Origin: Chitinophaga vietnamensis
GTDB lineage: Bacteria > Bacteroidota > Bacteroidia > Chitinophagales > Chitinophagaceae
Direction: 5' to 3'
DNA length: 64,000 nt
Assembly (NCBI RefSeq): GCF_902167635.1
Contig: NZ_CABHMS010000002.1
Location: 682,001-746,000, forward strand
Each line of letters begins with the position of its first letter. The first letter of the stretch is position 1. A program made the translations under genes and the position numbers. Of this stretch, positions 23,145-31,137 are shown in pieces. The notes under the pieces were generated by a model, which did no database searches, had not been told where the DNA came from, and saw nothing but the letters and a program-made list of their open reading frames with translations.

Positions 23145-25439
23145 ATGGAGAAGCTATTTACTGTTGCAGAGATAGAATCGCTGGTAGCGCAGCATTACGG
23201 TATGACTGCTACCGCAAAGGAATTGGAAGGCTACGATGAAAGTAACTTCCTGCTGAAAGATGATCAAGGGCATGCTTACATCTGCAAGGTGGCCGGCCCC
23301 GGCCACGATCCTTATTTCCTGGATGCACAGGTAAAGATACTCGAACATCTTGCGGCCAGTAAGGTACAACAACAGGTGCAGCGCGTACTGCGTAACAAAG
23401 CCGCAGAGGCGCTTACATCCTTGCCCGGCCAGCATTACATGCGTATCCTCACCTGGCTCGAAGGCGAGCCATTGGTAACAGTAACGCATATACGCCCATT
23501 GCAGCAAAGCATCGGCGCTTTCCTCGGCAATATGGATCAGGCCCTGCAAACCTTTGCGCATCCGGCTATGCACCGTCACATCAGCTGGGATATCTCGCAG
23601 GCGCTCGAAGCCAGGCAACATTTAATGCATATCAAAGACCCGGAGAAGAAACGCCTCGCCGCCTACTTCCTGCTGCAATTTGAAACAGAAGTAGCGCCAG
23701 CGCTGCCTTTCCTCCGCAAGGCTTATATCCATAACGACGCCAATGATTACAATATACTCGTGCAGGGACAGCAGATCGCCGGCCTGATCGATTTCGGCGA
23801 TATGGTGCATACCGCCCTGATTAACAACCTCGCTATCGCCTGCACTTACCTGATGCTCGATGCGGCCGATCCGCTGGAAGCCGCCACCGCCGCGGTAGCG
23901 GGCTATCATGCCAGTTATGCGCTGACCCCGCAGGAAACAGACCTGCTGTACTATCTCATCGCAGCACGTTTATGCATCAGCGTTAGTACCTCGGCCAAAC
24001 ATGCGGCCAACAACAGTAACAACGACTTTCACTTCATCACCGAAAAAGCCGCCTGGAAACTGTTGTTCAAGCTCATCACCATTAACCCCATCGCCGCGCA
24101 GGACGCATTCCGCCAGGCATGCGGGTTCCCGTCTCTCATCCGCCAGGAAGAAAATTACCAGCACCTGCTCACGGAACGAAAAGCCCATGTAGGCCGCAAC
24201 CTCAGCATCAGCTACAAGGCGCCGCTGAAGATCGTGAAAGGCGCCCTGCAATATCTCTACGATGATAAAGGCCGTACTTTCATCGACTGTGTGAACAATC
24301 CCAGTCATGTAGGCCACTGTCATCCCGATGTGGTAAAAGCCATGCAGCAGCAGATCGCGCGGCTCAATACCAATACCCGCTACCTGCATGATAACCTTGT
24401 GGAATACGCAGCCCTGCTCACTTCCACGCTGCCGTCCTCTTTGCAGGTATGCTATTTTACCAATTCCGGCAGCGAGGCCAACGACCTCGCTATCCGCATG
24501 AGCCGCCACTATACGCGCCAGCAGGATGTGATCGTACTGGATCATGCCTATCACGGCACTTCCACTGTAGCGATGGAATTAAGTCCTTATAAATTCGATG
24601 GTAAAGGCGGCTTCGGCAAGCCGCCGCATACGCATAAAGCGCTCAATCCTGATATGTACCGCGGCCCTTACCGCTATGATGATCCGGCCGCAGGCAGCAA
24701 ATACGCTGCTGATGTACAGGCCATCATCAAAGGTTTGCAGGCATCCGGCAAAGGCCTTGCTGCTTATATCTGCGAAACTTTGCTGGGCGTAGGCGGACAA
24801 ATACCCTTACCTCCCGGCTACCTCAAAGAAGTGTATGCCGCCGTGCGCGCGGCCGGTGGCGTATGTATCGCCGATGAAGTGCAGGTAGGTTTCGGAAGGG
24901 TAGGCGATGCCTTCTGGGGATTTGAATTGCAGGAAGTAACGCCCGATATCGTGGTGCTCGGCAAACCTATTGGTAACGGGCATCCGCTGGCGGCGGTAGT
25001 CACTACCAATGCTATCGCCGATGCTTTCAATAATGGCATGGAATACTTCAATACTTTCGGTGGTAACCCCGTATCTATGGCCACCGGCCTCGCCGTACTG
25101 AAAGTGATCCGCGACGAAGGCATGCAGGAACACGCACGCGTTACCGGCAATTACTTCATGGAAGGGCTCGAAAAGCTCAAGGCTAAACATGCCATCATCG
25201 GCGATGTTCGCGGTCATGGCCTGTTCATCGGGGCCGAGCTGGTACGCAATCGCGAAACCCTCGAACCTGCCGTGCCTGAAATCGACCAGATCGTAGAAGC
25301 CATGAAAGCCCGCGGCTTCCTCCTCAGCACTGACGGCCCGCTGCACAACGTACTGAAAATAAAACCGCCATTGGTATTTAATAAAATCAACACCGATGAT
25401 CTGCTCTTCCATCTCGATGAGGTGCTAAGCGCGATGTAA
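23145..25439 (+). CDS. Fused APH-type kinase and class III PLP phospho-lyase, candidate hydroxylysine kinase/5-phosphohydroxylysine phospho-lyase
   Basis: This 764-residue protein joins two enzymes. Residues about 1-330 form an aminoglycoside-phosphotransferase-like kinase with the catalytic loop [11 protein letters not shown] (H196, D198, N200) and the metal-binding D216 in LIDFGDM. Its blocks align by eye with human hydroxylysine kinase. Residues about 345-764 form a class III aminotransferase-fold enzyme ([41 protein letters not shown]) with PLP lysine K607 in [10 protein letters not shown]. These blocks closely match the AGXT2L phospho-lyases for phosphoethanolamine and 5-phosphohydroxylysine. 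Together the halves would phosphorylate an amino alcohol, then eliminate phosphate and ammonia to an aldehyde. Hydroxylysine is favoured by the nearby hydroxyproline operon; ethanolamine is the main alternative. There is no signal peptide, so it is cytoplasmic. It starts 18 bp after the GH63 gene. Confidence 0.88.
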   Translation: MEKLFTVAEIESLVAQHYGMTATAKELEGYDESNFLLKDDQGHAYICKVAGPGHDPYFLDAQVKILEHLAASKVQQQVQRVLRNKAAEALTSLPGQHYMRILTWLEGEPLVTVTHIRPLQQSIGAFLGNMDQALQTFAHPAMHRHISWDISQALEARQHLMHIKDPEKKRLAAYFLLQFETEVAPALPFLRKAYIHNDANDYNILVQGQQIAGLIDFGDMVHTALINNLAIACTYLMLDAADPLEAATAAVAGYHASYALTPQETDLLYYLIAARLCISVSTSAKHAANNSNNDFHFITEKAAWKLLFKLITINPIAAQDAFRQACGFPSLIRQEENYQHLLTERKAHVGRNLSISYKAPLKIVKGALQYLYDDKGRTFIDCVNNPSHVGHCHPDVVKAMQQQIARLNTNTRYLHDNLVEYAALLTSTLPSSLQVCYFTNSGSEANDLAIRMSRHYTRQQDVIVLDHAYHGTSTVAMELSPYKFDGKGGFGKPPHTHKALNPDMYRGPYRYDDPAAGSKYAADVQAIIKGLQASGKGLAAYICETLLGVGGQIPLPPGYLKEVYAAVRAAGGVCIADEVQVGFGRVGDAFWGFELQEVTPDIVVLGKPIGNGHPLAAVVTTNAIADAFNNGMEYFNTFGGNPVSMATGLAVLKVIRDEGMQEHARVTGNYFMEGLEKLKAKHAIIGDVRGHGLFIGAELVRNRETLEPAVPEIDQIVEAMKARGFLLSTDGPLHNVLKIKPPLVFNKINTDDLLFHLDEVLSAM

Positions 25440-25451
25440 TGTGGATTTTCA

Positions 25452-25501
25452 ATAAGGCTGATTTTATTTATGCCCCCGGGCATAAATAAAATCAGCCTTA
25501 T
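25452..25501. terminator. 24-bp-arm hairpin ending the catabolic operon
   Basis: Perfect arms ATAAGGCTGATTTTATTTATGCCC and complement surround a 2-bp centre (CC). The hairpin follows the fusion gene stop by 12 bp. Its right end overlaps the candidate rpiA -7 element, so termination and rpiA initiation share sequence. Confidence 0.75.
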
Positions 25502-25506
25502 ATTTG
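25499..25506 (+). promoter_or_regulatory. Candidate -7 element for rpiA
   Basis: TATATTTG fits TAnnTTTG and ends only 4 bp before the rpiA ATG at 25511. A start site at the usual distance would fall on or next to the ATG, giving a leaderless or nearly leaderless mRNA. No good -33 TTTG is seen. Confidence 0.4.
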
Positions 25507-25510
25507 CGCT

Positions 25511-26188
25511 ATGCAAATCAATCCAGCAAAAAAAGCCGCTGCCGAGAAAGCAGTCACTTTCATTCAGCCAGGCATGACCATCGGCCTGGGAACCGGCAGC
25601 ACGGCCTATTACGCCATTCTTCGTATAGGCGAACTCGTTAGAGAAGGCATGCCGCTGCGGGCAGTCGCCACTTCTGTGCAATCGGAAGACCTCGCACGTG
25701 AACAGGGCATCCCCCTGATAGATTTCGCCGCTGTTGACAAGCTGGATATTGACATTGATGGGGCGGATGAGGCAGATGCACAACTGCAACTGATCAAAGG
25801 CGGTGGTGGCGCATTGTTAAGAGAGAAGATCATTGCGGCCGCTTCCAGTCAGATGATCGTGGTGATCGATGAAAGCAAATTGGTAAAGCAGCTGGGGCAT
25901 TTCCCGTTGCCGGTAGAGATCATCCCCTTTGCCTGGGAACTGACCTTCAAAAAACTGCAAACCCTGAAAGCCGCACCTGTACTGCGTAAGAAGGATGGGC
26001 AACTGTTCGTCACCGACAATGGCAACTATATCGCTGATTGTCATTTCGGGCAAATAGCGGATGCAAGTAGTTTGCATGCGCAGCTAAACGATATCCCTGG
26101 CGTGGTAGAGAATGGCCTGTTCATCGGCTATGCGAGCCGTATCATCATTGGCTGTGATAATGGAGCGCTGAAGGAGATCAGCCGCTAG
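25511..26188 (+). CDS. rpiA: Ribose-5-phosphate isomerase A
   Basis: The 225-residue protein carries the RpiA signatures GLGTGSTAYYAI (phosphate loop), DIDGADEAD and LIKGGGGALLREKI, which hold the catalytic Asp, Glu and Lys residues. It interconverts ribose 5-phosphate and ribulose 5-phosphate in the pentose phosphate pathway. Length is normal for the family. The stop overlaps the stop region of the convergent transporter gene by 11 bp. It appears metabolically independent of the preceding locus. Confidence 0.95.
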   Translation: MQINPAKKAAAEKAVTFIQPGMTIGLGTGSTAYYAILRIGELVREGMPLRAVATSVQSEDLAREQGIPLIDFAAVDKLDIDIDGADEADAQLQLIKGGGGALLREKIIAAASSQMIVVIDESKLVKQLGHFPLPVEIIPFAWELTFKKLQTLKAAPVLRKKDGQLFVTDNGNYIADCHFGQIADASSLHAQLNDIPGVVENGLFIGYASRIIIGCDNGALKEISR

Positions 26189-27470
26189 TTTCATCTTTAT
26201 CGAGATAGGAACTATGTTTGGTATCTCTTGAAAAAATATATACCAGCAAAGAGATAAAGATGCACAGCGTCACATACCAGTAATACCAGGGCTCATGGCC
26301 TATTTTCTTGCAATATAGCGCGATGGGTTCGGCCGTGCCGCCGAAGAGCGCCACCGTTACTGCATAGGGGAAGCCCACACCCAGCGCCCGCACTTCAGCA
26401 GGGAACATTTCCGCTTTTACCACCGCATTGATAGACGTATAGCCGCTGACGATCACCAGCGCTGAGAGGATGAGCCAGAAGGCCGTCCATTCCGAACTTG
26501 TTTGACTGATAGCCGTAAGTACAGGCACGGTGAGCAAGGTGCCGAATATGCCGAAGCCGATCAGCAGCGGCTTGCGGCCCCAGGAGTCCGATAGCCAGCC
26601 GAACAGGGGTTGCAGGCAGGCATAGATAAGCAGGAGGAAGAAAGTGAGGGTGGTGGCGCGCTCTATGCTGAGGTGCACTGTATTCACCAGGAATTTTTGC
26701 ATGTAGGTAGTGTAGGTATAAAAGGCCAATGTGCCGCCCATTGTGAGGCCTACAACGGTCATCACCGCGCGTGGGTGCTGTTGGAAGAGCGCTTTGAGCG
26801 AGCCGCGTTCGCGGGTTTTTTTCTCTTGTTCAAAGGCTTGCGATTCCTGCATATTGCGGCGCAGGTATAATACGAAGAATGCCAGCAAAGCCCCGATCAC
26901 AAAGGGGATGCGCCATCCCCAGTCGTGCAGTTGCGCCGGCGTGAGAAATACTTTTTGCAGCAACATTTGTACGCCGAGGGCCACCAGCTGGCCACCGATC
27001 AGCGTTACGTACTGGAAGCTGGAATAGAAGCCGCGGAGGCCGGATGTGGCTACTTCGCTGAGGTAGGTGGCGGAGGTGCCGTATTCGCCGCCTACGCTGA
27101 GGCCTTGCAGCAGGCGCGCCAGCAGCAGGAGCGCCGGGGCCATCACACCGATGCTGGCATGCGAAGGCGTGAAAGCGATGAGCACCGAGCCGAAAGACAT
27201 GAGCAGTACCGACAGCGTCATGGCGGCTTTACGCCCGCTGCGGTCCGCGATGCGGCCAAACATCCATCCGCCGATAGGCCGCATCAGGAAGCCCACCGCG
27301 AAAATAGCCGCTGTATTGAGCAATTGCGCAGTGTAATTTCCTTTGGGAAAAAATACCGGCGCAAAATATAATGAGAAAGTAGTGTAGATATACCAGTCGT
27401 ACCATTCTACCAGGTTACCCGCAGAACCCGTAAGGATGGCTTTAATGCGCCAGGACTCAGGATGTTTCAT
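26178..27470 (-). CDS. kgtP: MFS metabolite:H+ symporter, KgtP-like 2-oxoglutarate permease
   Basis: The 430-residue membrane protein has about twelve transmembrane segments and the MHS-family signature GNLVEWYDWYIY at the N-terminus. RPIGGWMFGRIADRSGRK follows, and then RLLQGLSVGGEYGTSATYLSE. Conserved blocks match E. coli KgtP (2-oxoglutarate:H+ symporter) from end to end by eye, including KAEMFPAEVRALGVG. Related members transport proline/betaine or shikimate, so the substrate is likely but not certain. Since hydroxyproline breakdown yields 2-oxoglutarate, a C5 or C6 dicarboxylate carrier nearby is notable. The gene overlaps rpiA tail to tail by 11 bp. Confidence 0.85.
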   Translation of the reverse strand: MKHPESWRIKAILTGSAGNLVEWYDWYIYTTFSLYFAPVFFPKGNYTAQLLNTAAIFAVGFLMRPIGGWMFGRIADRSGRKAAMTLSVLLMSFGSVLIAFTPSHASIGVMAPALLLLARLLQGLSVGGEYGTSATYLSEVATSGLRGFYSSFQYVTLIGGQLVALGVQMLLQKVFLTPAQLHDWGWRIPFVIGALLAFFVLYLRRNMQESQAFEQEKKTRERGSLKALFQQHPRAVMTVVGLTMGGTLAFYTYTTYMQKFLVNTVHLSIERATTLTFFLLLIYACLQPLFGWLSDSWGRKPLLIGFGIFGTLLTVPVLTAISQTSSEWTAFWLILSALVIVSGYTSINAVVKAEMFPAEVRALGVGFPYAVTVALFGGTAEPIALYCKKIGHEPWYYWYVTLCIFISLLVYIFSRDTKHSSYLDKDETSG

Positions 27471-27696
27471 ATAAAATTATCTATATATTTTATCGATTGT
27501 TAAAGTTAAAGTAAAAAAATTAGGAGAATATAACATTAAAGCCTATCTTCGTCCCGCTTCTTAAGAATATTGTATTTCAATTCTGTTAGTAATTACCTCT
27601 TACATTCAGCTTTTTCTTACATTTTTTCTTCTAGTCGCCCAGGTAGCCGCCTGTCTAATAATGGCGAGAACACGTTCACAATTAAATATTAAATAA

Positions 27697-27888
27697 ATGC
27701 AAACAGGTGTAGTAAAATTTTTTAATGAAACTAAAGGTTTTGGATTCATTAAAATCGAAGGTACCGGTCAGGAAATTTTTGTTCACGTATCCGGTATTAA
27801 AGAAAGCATCGGCGAAAATGACCGCGTTGTATTCGACGTGGAAGAAGGTAGAAAAGGTCCGAATGCTGTTAACGTAAGACTGGCATAA
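27697..27888 (+). CDS. Cold-shock domain protein (CspA family)
   Basis: The 63-residue protein is a single cold-shock domain with RNP1 KGFGFIK and RNP2 IFVHVS. It binds single-stranded nucleic acid as an RNA chaperone. The 226-bp upstream gap is AT-rich and includes a likely untranslated leader, as is common for csp genes, though I could not define a promoter there. A strong terminator follows. Confidence 0.93.
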   Translation: MQTGVVKFFNETKGFGFIKIEGTGQEIFVHVSGIKESIGENDRVVFDVEEGRKGPNAVNVRLA

Positions 27889-27913
27889 CTTATTGGATAA
27901 TAGTTTTGTTAAT

Positions 27914-27957
27914 GGGTCGATCAAAAATAATATTTTGATCGGCCCTTTTTCTTTTTA
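27914..27957 (+). terminator. Rho-independent terminator after the csp gene
   Basis: The stem GGGTCGATCAAAA pairs with TTTTGATCGGCCC (one G-T wobble) around a short AT loop at 27914-27945, followed by a run of T residues. Confidence 0.85.
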
Positions 27958-27997
27958 GGAAAGAAAGCTATCTTTCCTGTCACAAAGATTTCCAGAC

Positions 27998-28711
27998 ATG
28001 AAATCACTGAACTGTGTTGTGATCGAAGATTCCAGGATAGACAGGGCTTTATTGGAGGAATATCTGGGTAACTACGACTTCATCAGGATCGCCGGAAGTT
28101 TTACCAATCCCTTGGAGAGCTTGCCCTTACTGAAAAATACACAGGTGGACCTCATCATCACAGACGTGGGTATGCCCCTGATCAACGGTGTTGATTTTAT
28201 CCGCTCGCTGCAAAAAGCCCCTGACTTCATCTTCGTAACAATACACCCCGAATATGCGATCGATGCATTTGAATTGCAGGCGGTCGATTATCTCCTGAAA
28301 CCTGTACGGCCGGAAAGGCTGGACCGTGCCCTGAAACGCCTGCTGGAACTGCGCGAGATCCGCGAAAAAGCCCTGCAATACGATGTGCAGTTCGAGAAAG
28401 ATTATATGATGATCAAAGAAGGCAACAGTATCAACCGTGTCAACCTGCAGGATATCGTTTACCTCGAAGCCCTTACCAATTACACCCGCATCATCTCTAC
28501 ACAAAAAAAATATATCACCCTTACGAACCTCAAAAACTTTATGGACTACCTGCCCGGCAACAAGTTCCTGCGTATACACCGGAGCTATGCCGTGTCGCTC
28601 GACAAAGTCAAAGGACTGGACGGCAACGAAGTACTGATCAGCGAAGAAAGGTTGCCACTGGGCAAAACATACCGGCAGGAAGTCAAGAAGCGTATCAGGG
28701 AAATAGGTTGA
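27998..28711 (+). CDS. LytTR-family response regulator
   Basis: The 237-residue protein has a receiver domain (about 1-120) with acidic pocket E10/D11, phospho-acceptor D56 in ITDVGMP and the switch Lys in YLLKPVRPER. A C-terminal LytTR DNA-binding domain follows (about 135-235, with IVYLEALTNYTRI and KFLRIHRSYAV). It should control transcription in response to the kinase encoded directly downstream, whose upstream TTG frame overlaps this stop. No target genes can be named; the small-peptide genes next door are candidates. Confidence 0.93.
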   Translation: MKSLNCVVIEDSRIDRALLEEYLGNYDFIRIAGSFTNPLESLPLLKNTQVDLIITDVGMPLINGVDFIRSLQKAPDFIFVTIHPEYAIDAFELQAVDYLLKPVRPERLDRALKRLLELREIREKALQYDVQFEKDYMMIKEGNSINRVNLQDIVYLEALTNYTRIISTQKKYITLTNLKNFMDYLPGNKFLRIHRSYAVSLDKVKGLDGNEVLISEERLPLGKTYRQEVKKRIREIG

Positions 28712-28725
28712 TCGCATGCTTTTTT

Positions 28726-30546
28726 ATGAAGGCAAATCGCTGCTTGCTGAATATTATACTCCTATGTACCCTCACAGGCATCCTGATGGCGCAGGCGCCT
28801 GTGAAAGAGGCCTACATGGCCAAAGTGAACCGCCTGCGTAATGCCGGCGCATTCGATAGCGCCTTGATCGTATTACAGGAATATCTTGATACCTCGCTGG
28901 CGCATCACGATTCACTGGGCATAGGCAACGCCTATAATGGAATGGGCATCGTCAAAGACCGCCAGGGCAAACTGGAAGAGGCGCTGAAATACTATTTCAA
29001 AGGGCTGGGCATCTATGAAAAAACGCATAACGATGCTAAAACGGGCGGGGCACTGAAGAATATTGGTAATGTTTATCGCTCTCTGCATGATTATTCACAG
29101 GCGCTCGCATTTCTCAGTCATGCACTCGAATTACAAAAGCAACGTCACGATTCTGCCAGCATTGGTAACGTGCTGAATGATATCGGACTAGTATACATGG
29201 ATAAGAACAGCAACGACAGCGCCCTCTGGTATTTTGATCATGTGATACATGAATACAACTCCTATATCAGGGATGAAGTAAAAGCCCTGGCGCTAAACAA
29301 TGCCGCTACTGCTAATACAGCGCTGAAGCACTATGATCAGGCTATATCGCTTTATCAAGCTAGTCTTGCGCTCATGCAGAAAAGAGAGGACCAATATGGA
29401 ATTGCACTTGTATATGACAATATGGGCTTGTTGTATTTTAGATCCGATCGCCCACAGGAAGCTGTCAAGCACTATGAGCTGTGTGTAAAAATAGCAAGAG
29501 AGATTGCTGCCAACCATTTGTTGCAAGATGCATATGTTAACCTGGGAAATATCTATGCATCACTGCATAACTACGGTAAGGCCTATACGTATATTGACAA
29601 GGCCTACGCGATGAAGGATACCATCTACCAGGAGCAGTTGACAAAGAGTTACGCAGAGATGGAAACCCGCTACCAGAACGAAAAGAAGCAACGCGAGATT
29701 ATCCAGCTGCAACAGGATAACCGGATCAATAGCCTGCGATTGGAATCACAACGGAGAACAAGATATTTTTTACTCGGAGGAATAGCGCTGCTGGCGATTA
29801 TAGCAGTTACATTGTACCGAAGTTATCGCATCAAGCGTAACGCCAACGATGAACTGAATTTGTTAAACCGTCAGCTGAAAGAAGCCAACGCTTCTAAAAC
29901 GAAATTGTTCAGTATTATCAGCCATGATCTGAGAAGCCCTGTCAGCAGCCTTTTCAGCTTCCTGGCGCTGAAACGCAGACAGAAAGAACAACTGCTGCCC
30001 GCCGATCAGGATACCTTCGACAAAGAGCTGACCCAATCGGCTGAACGTTTGCTGGATGCCATGGAAGATCTGCTCATTTGGTCAAAAAGCCAGATGGATA
30101 CCTTTAAACCAGCGCCCGTATTGCTGAATGCCGCGGAACTATTAGAGGAGATCGTCACGCTGCACCATCACATGGCCACTGCTCGTCATGTCCGGCTCAG
30201 CGCTGCTGCCAGCCCGGGGATGGAAGTAATGACTGATGAAAATTTTCTCAAGATCATACTCCGTAACCTGGTGTCTAATGCAATTAAATTTACGCCGGAA
30301 GAAGGCACTGTCCGGCTCAGCGCGAGACAAGAAGCAGGCAAGAATATCTTCATAGTGCAAGATAGCGGACTAGGTATAGCCGAGGAGGAGCTGGCGCATA
30401 TATTTGACTGGAACAGCATCCGCAGCGACTCTTCCGGGCTTGGACTCAAACTGGCGAAGGAGTTTACAGAAAAACTGGGGGGCGTTATTGTGGTATCATC
30501 TGCCTTGCACGCAGGTACTACTTTTACCATCACATTACCGGCGTAG
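28726..30546 (+). CDS. TPR-containing sensor histidine kinase
   Basis: The 606-residue protein has a signal peptide (about 1-23), periplasmic tetratricopeptide repeats (about 40-325), one transmembrane helix (YFLLGGIALLAIIAVTLY) and a coiled linker. A HisKA domain follows with H400 in IISHDLRSPV, and then an ATPase with N box NLVSNAIKF, G1 DSGLGIAEE and G2 SSGLGLKLAKEF. It is the likely partner of the LytTR regulator 14 bp upstream. LytTR regulators are more often paired with LytS-type (HPK7) kinases, so the HisKA type is slightly unusual, though TPR kinases of this kind occur widely in Bacteroidota. ATG 28726 is preferred to TTG 28708 because it begins the signal peptide. Confidence 0.9.
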   Translation: MKANRCLLNIILLCTLTGILMAQAPVKEAYMAKVNRLRNAGAFDSALIVLQEYLDTSLAHHDSLGIGNAYNGMGIVKDRQGKLEEALKYYFKGLGIYEKTHNDAKTGGALKNIGNVYRSLHDYSQALAFLSHALELQKQRHDSASIGNVLNDIGLVYMDKNSNDSALWYFDHVIHEYNSYIRDEVKALALNNAATANTALKHYDQAISLYQASLALMQKREDQYGIALVYDNMGLLYFRSDRPQEAVKHYELCVKIAREIAANHLLQDAYVNLGNIYASLHNYGKAYTYIDKAYAMKDTIYQEQLTKSYAEMETRYQNEKKQREIIQLQQDNRINSLRLESQRRTRYFLLGGIALLAIIAVTLYRSYRIKRNANDELNLLNRQLKEANASKTKLFSIISHDLRSPVSSLFSFLALKRRQKEQLLPADQDTFDKELTQSAERLLDAMEDLLIWSKSQMDTFKPAPVLLNAAELLEEIVTLHHHMATARHVRLSAAASPGMEVMTDENFLKIILRNLVSNAIKFTPEEGTVRLSARQEAGKNIFIVQDSGLGIAEEELAHIFDWNSIRSDSSGLGLKLAKEFTEKLGGVIVVSSALHAGTTFTITLPA

Positions 30547-30574
30547 ATTTTCTCACTATATAAACCTCAATTTT

Positions 30575-30802
30575 ATGACAACCAGAAAAAAAACTTCGTT
30601 TATCCTTGCAGCAGGCCTGATATCCAGCTTTTGCCTTGCGATCGCCTGCCAGCCCCAACAGTCCCAACAGCCCAAAGGCGGCTATGGTGGTTCTGCCCCT
30701 GACACCACAACTGCAAGTACCACTGCCACATCCAAGGCTACTACGCATGCCACTACTGTAGTGAAAGATTCTTTGATCAAAGACTCCTTGCGTAAACACT
30801 AG
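30575..30802 (+). CDS. Small Thr/Ser-rich exported protein, possibly a lipoprotein
   Basis: The 75-residue product from ATG 30575 has a basic N-terminus and hydrophobic segment ending in a cysteine (FCLAIACQ), so it is a secreted or lipid-anchored peptide. The lipobox is imperfect. The rest is Gln/Pro-rich and then a run of Thr, Ser and Ala, ending KDSLIKDSLRKH. I do not recognise a family. It starts 28 bp after the histidine kinase gene and may be in the same transcript. Confidence 0.6.
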   Translation: MTTRKKTSFILAAGLISSFCLAIACQPQQSQQPKGGYGGSAPDTTTASTTATSKATTHATTVVKDSLIKDSLRKH

Positions 30803-30834
30803 GAGCGGATTGTTTCACCCAAATAATAAAGAAT

Positions 30835-31017
30835 ATGGAAAAAAGAAAACTGCATCTCGGAAAAAAGATACTTGCCGATCTGGGAAGGTCAGAAAGTGCA
30901 GGCCCCGCACGTGGCAGGACTATGCCAGGTATCCTACTGGATATTATGTTGTCAGCAGATGGTCCTGGCAATGGAGCTTCATCACCAGAAACAACGGGAC
31001 CCAAACCCCGGTCTTAA
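30835..31017 (+). CDS. Small peptide with RiPP-precursor-like leader
   Basis: The 60-residue product begins MEKRKLHLGKKILADLG, which resembles the Lys/Leu-rich leader (K-L-x-L-x-K-x-x-I-A-x-L) of Bacteroidota natural-product precursors such as class I lanthipeptide-type peptides. The rest is Gly/Pro/Ser-rich with no cysteine, ending in TGPKPRS. An A-rich stretch precedes the ATG, and a strong terminator begins 3 bp after the stop, which supports a real gene. No modification enzyme gene is in this window. It could also be an unmodified small protein. Confidence 0.5.
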   Translation: MEKRKLHLGKKILADLGRSESAGPARGRTMPGILLDIMLSADGPGNGASSPETTGPKPRS

Positions 31018-31020
31018 ATT

Positions 31021-31051
31021 AAGAAGAGCGTCCCCCAAGGACGCTCTTCTT
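31021..31051 (+). terminator. Terminator after the small-peptide gene
   Basis: A perfect 13-bp stem (AAGAAGAGCGTCC and complement) surrounds the loop CCCAA, followed by a short T/A-rich stretch. It closes the regulator-kinase-peptide unit before the helicase gene. Confidence 0.85.
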
Positions 31052-31137
31052 ATTATCATCCGAAATGAACACCATGATACTGCACATTTCTCTTTTAGCC
31101 GTTTTGCGTATATTCGCAGTTTCAATTTTCAAGCGCA

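Noticed and set aside
23145-25439. Possibility that the kinase-lyase fusion is a sequencing or frame error
   Set aside because: The frame is continuous with a normal linker around residues 330-345, and no start or stop signals lie between the domains.
30404-30574. Upstream extension of the small Thr-rich protein into the histidine kinase gene
   Set aside because: The ATG at 30575 begins a signal peptide. The upstream part is an out-of-frame shadow of the kinase end.
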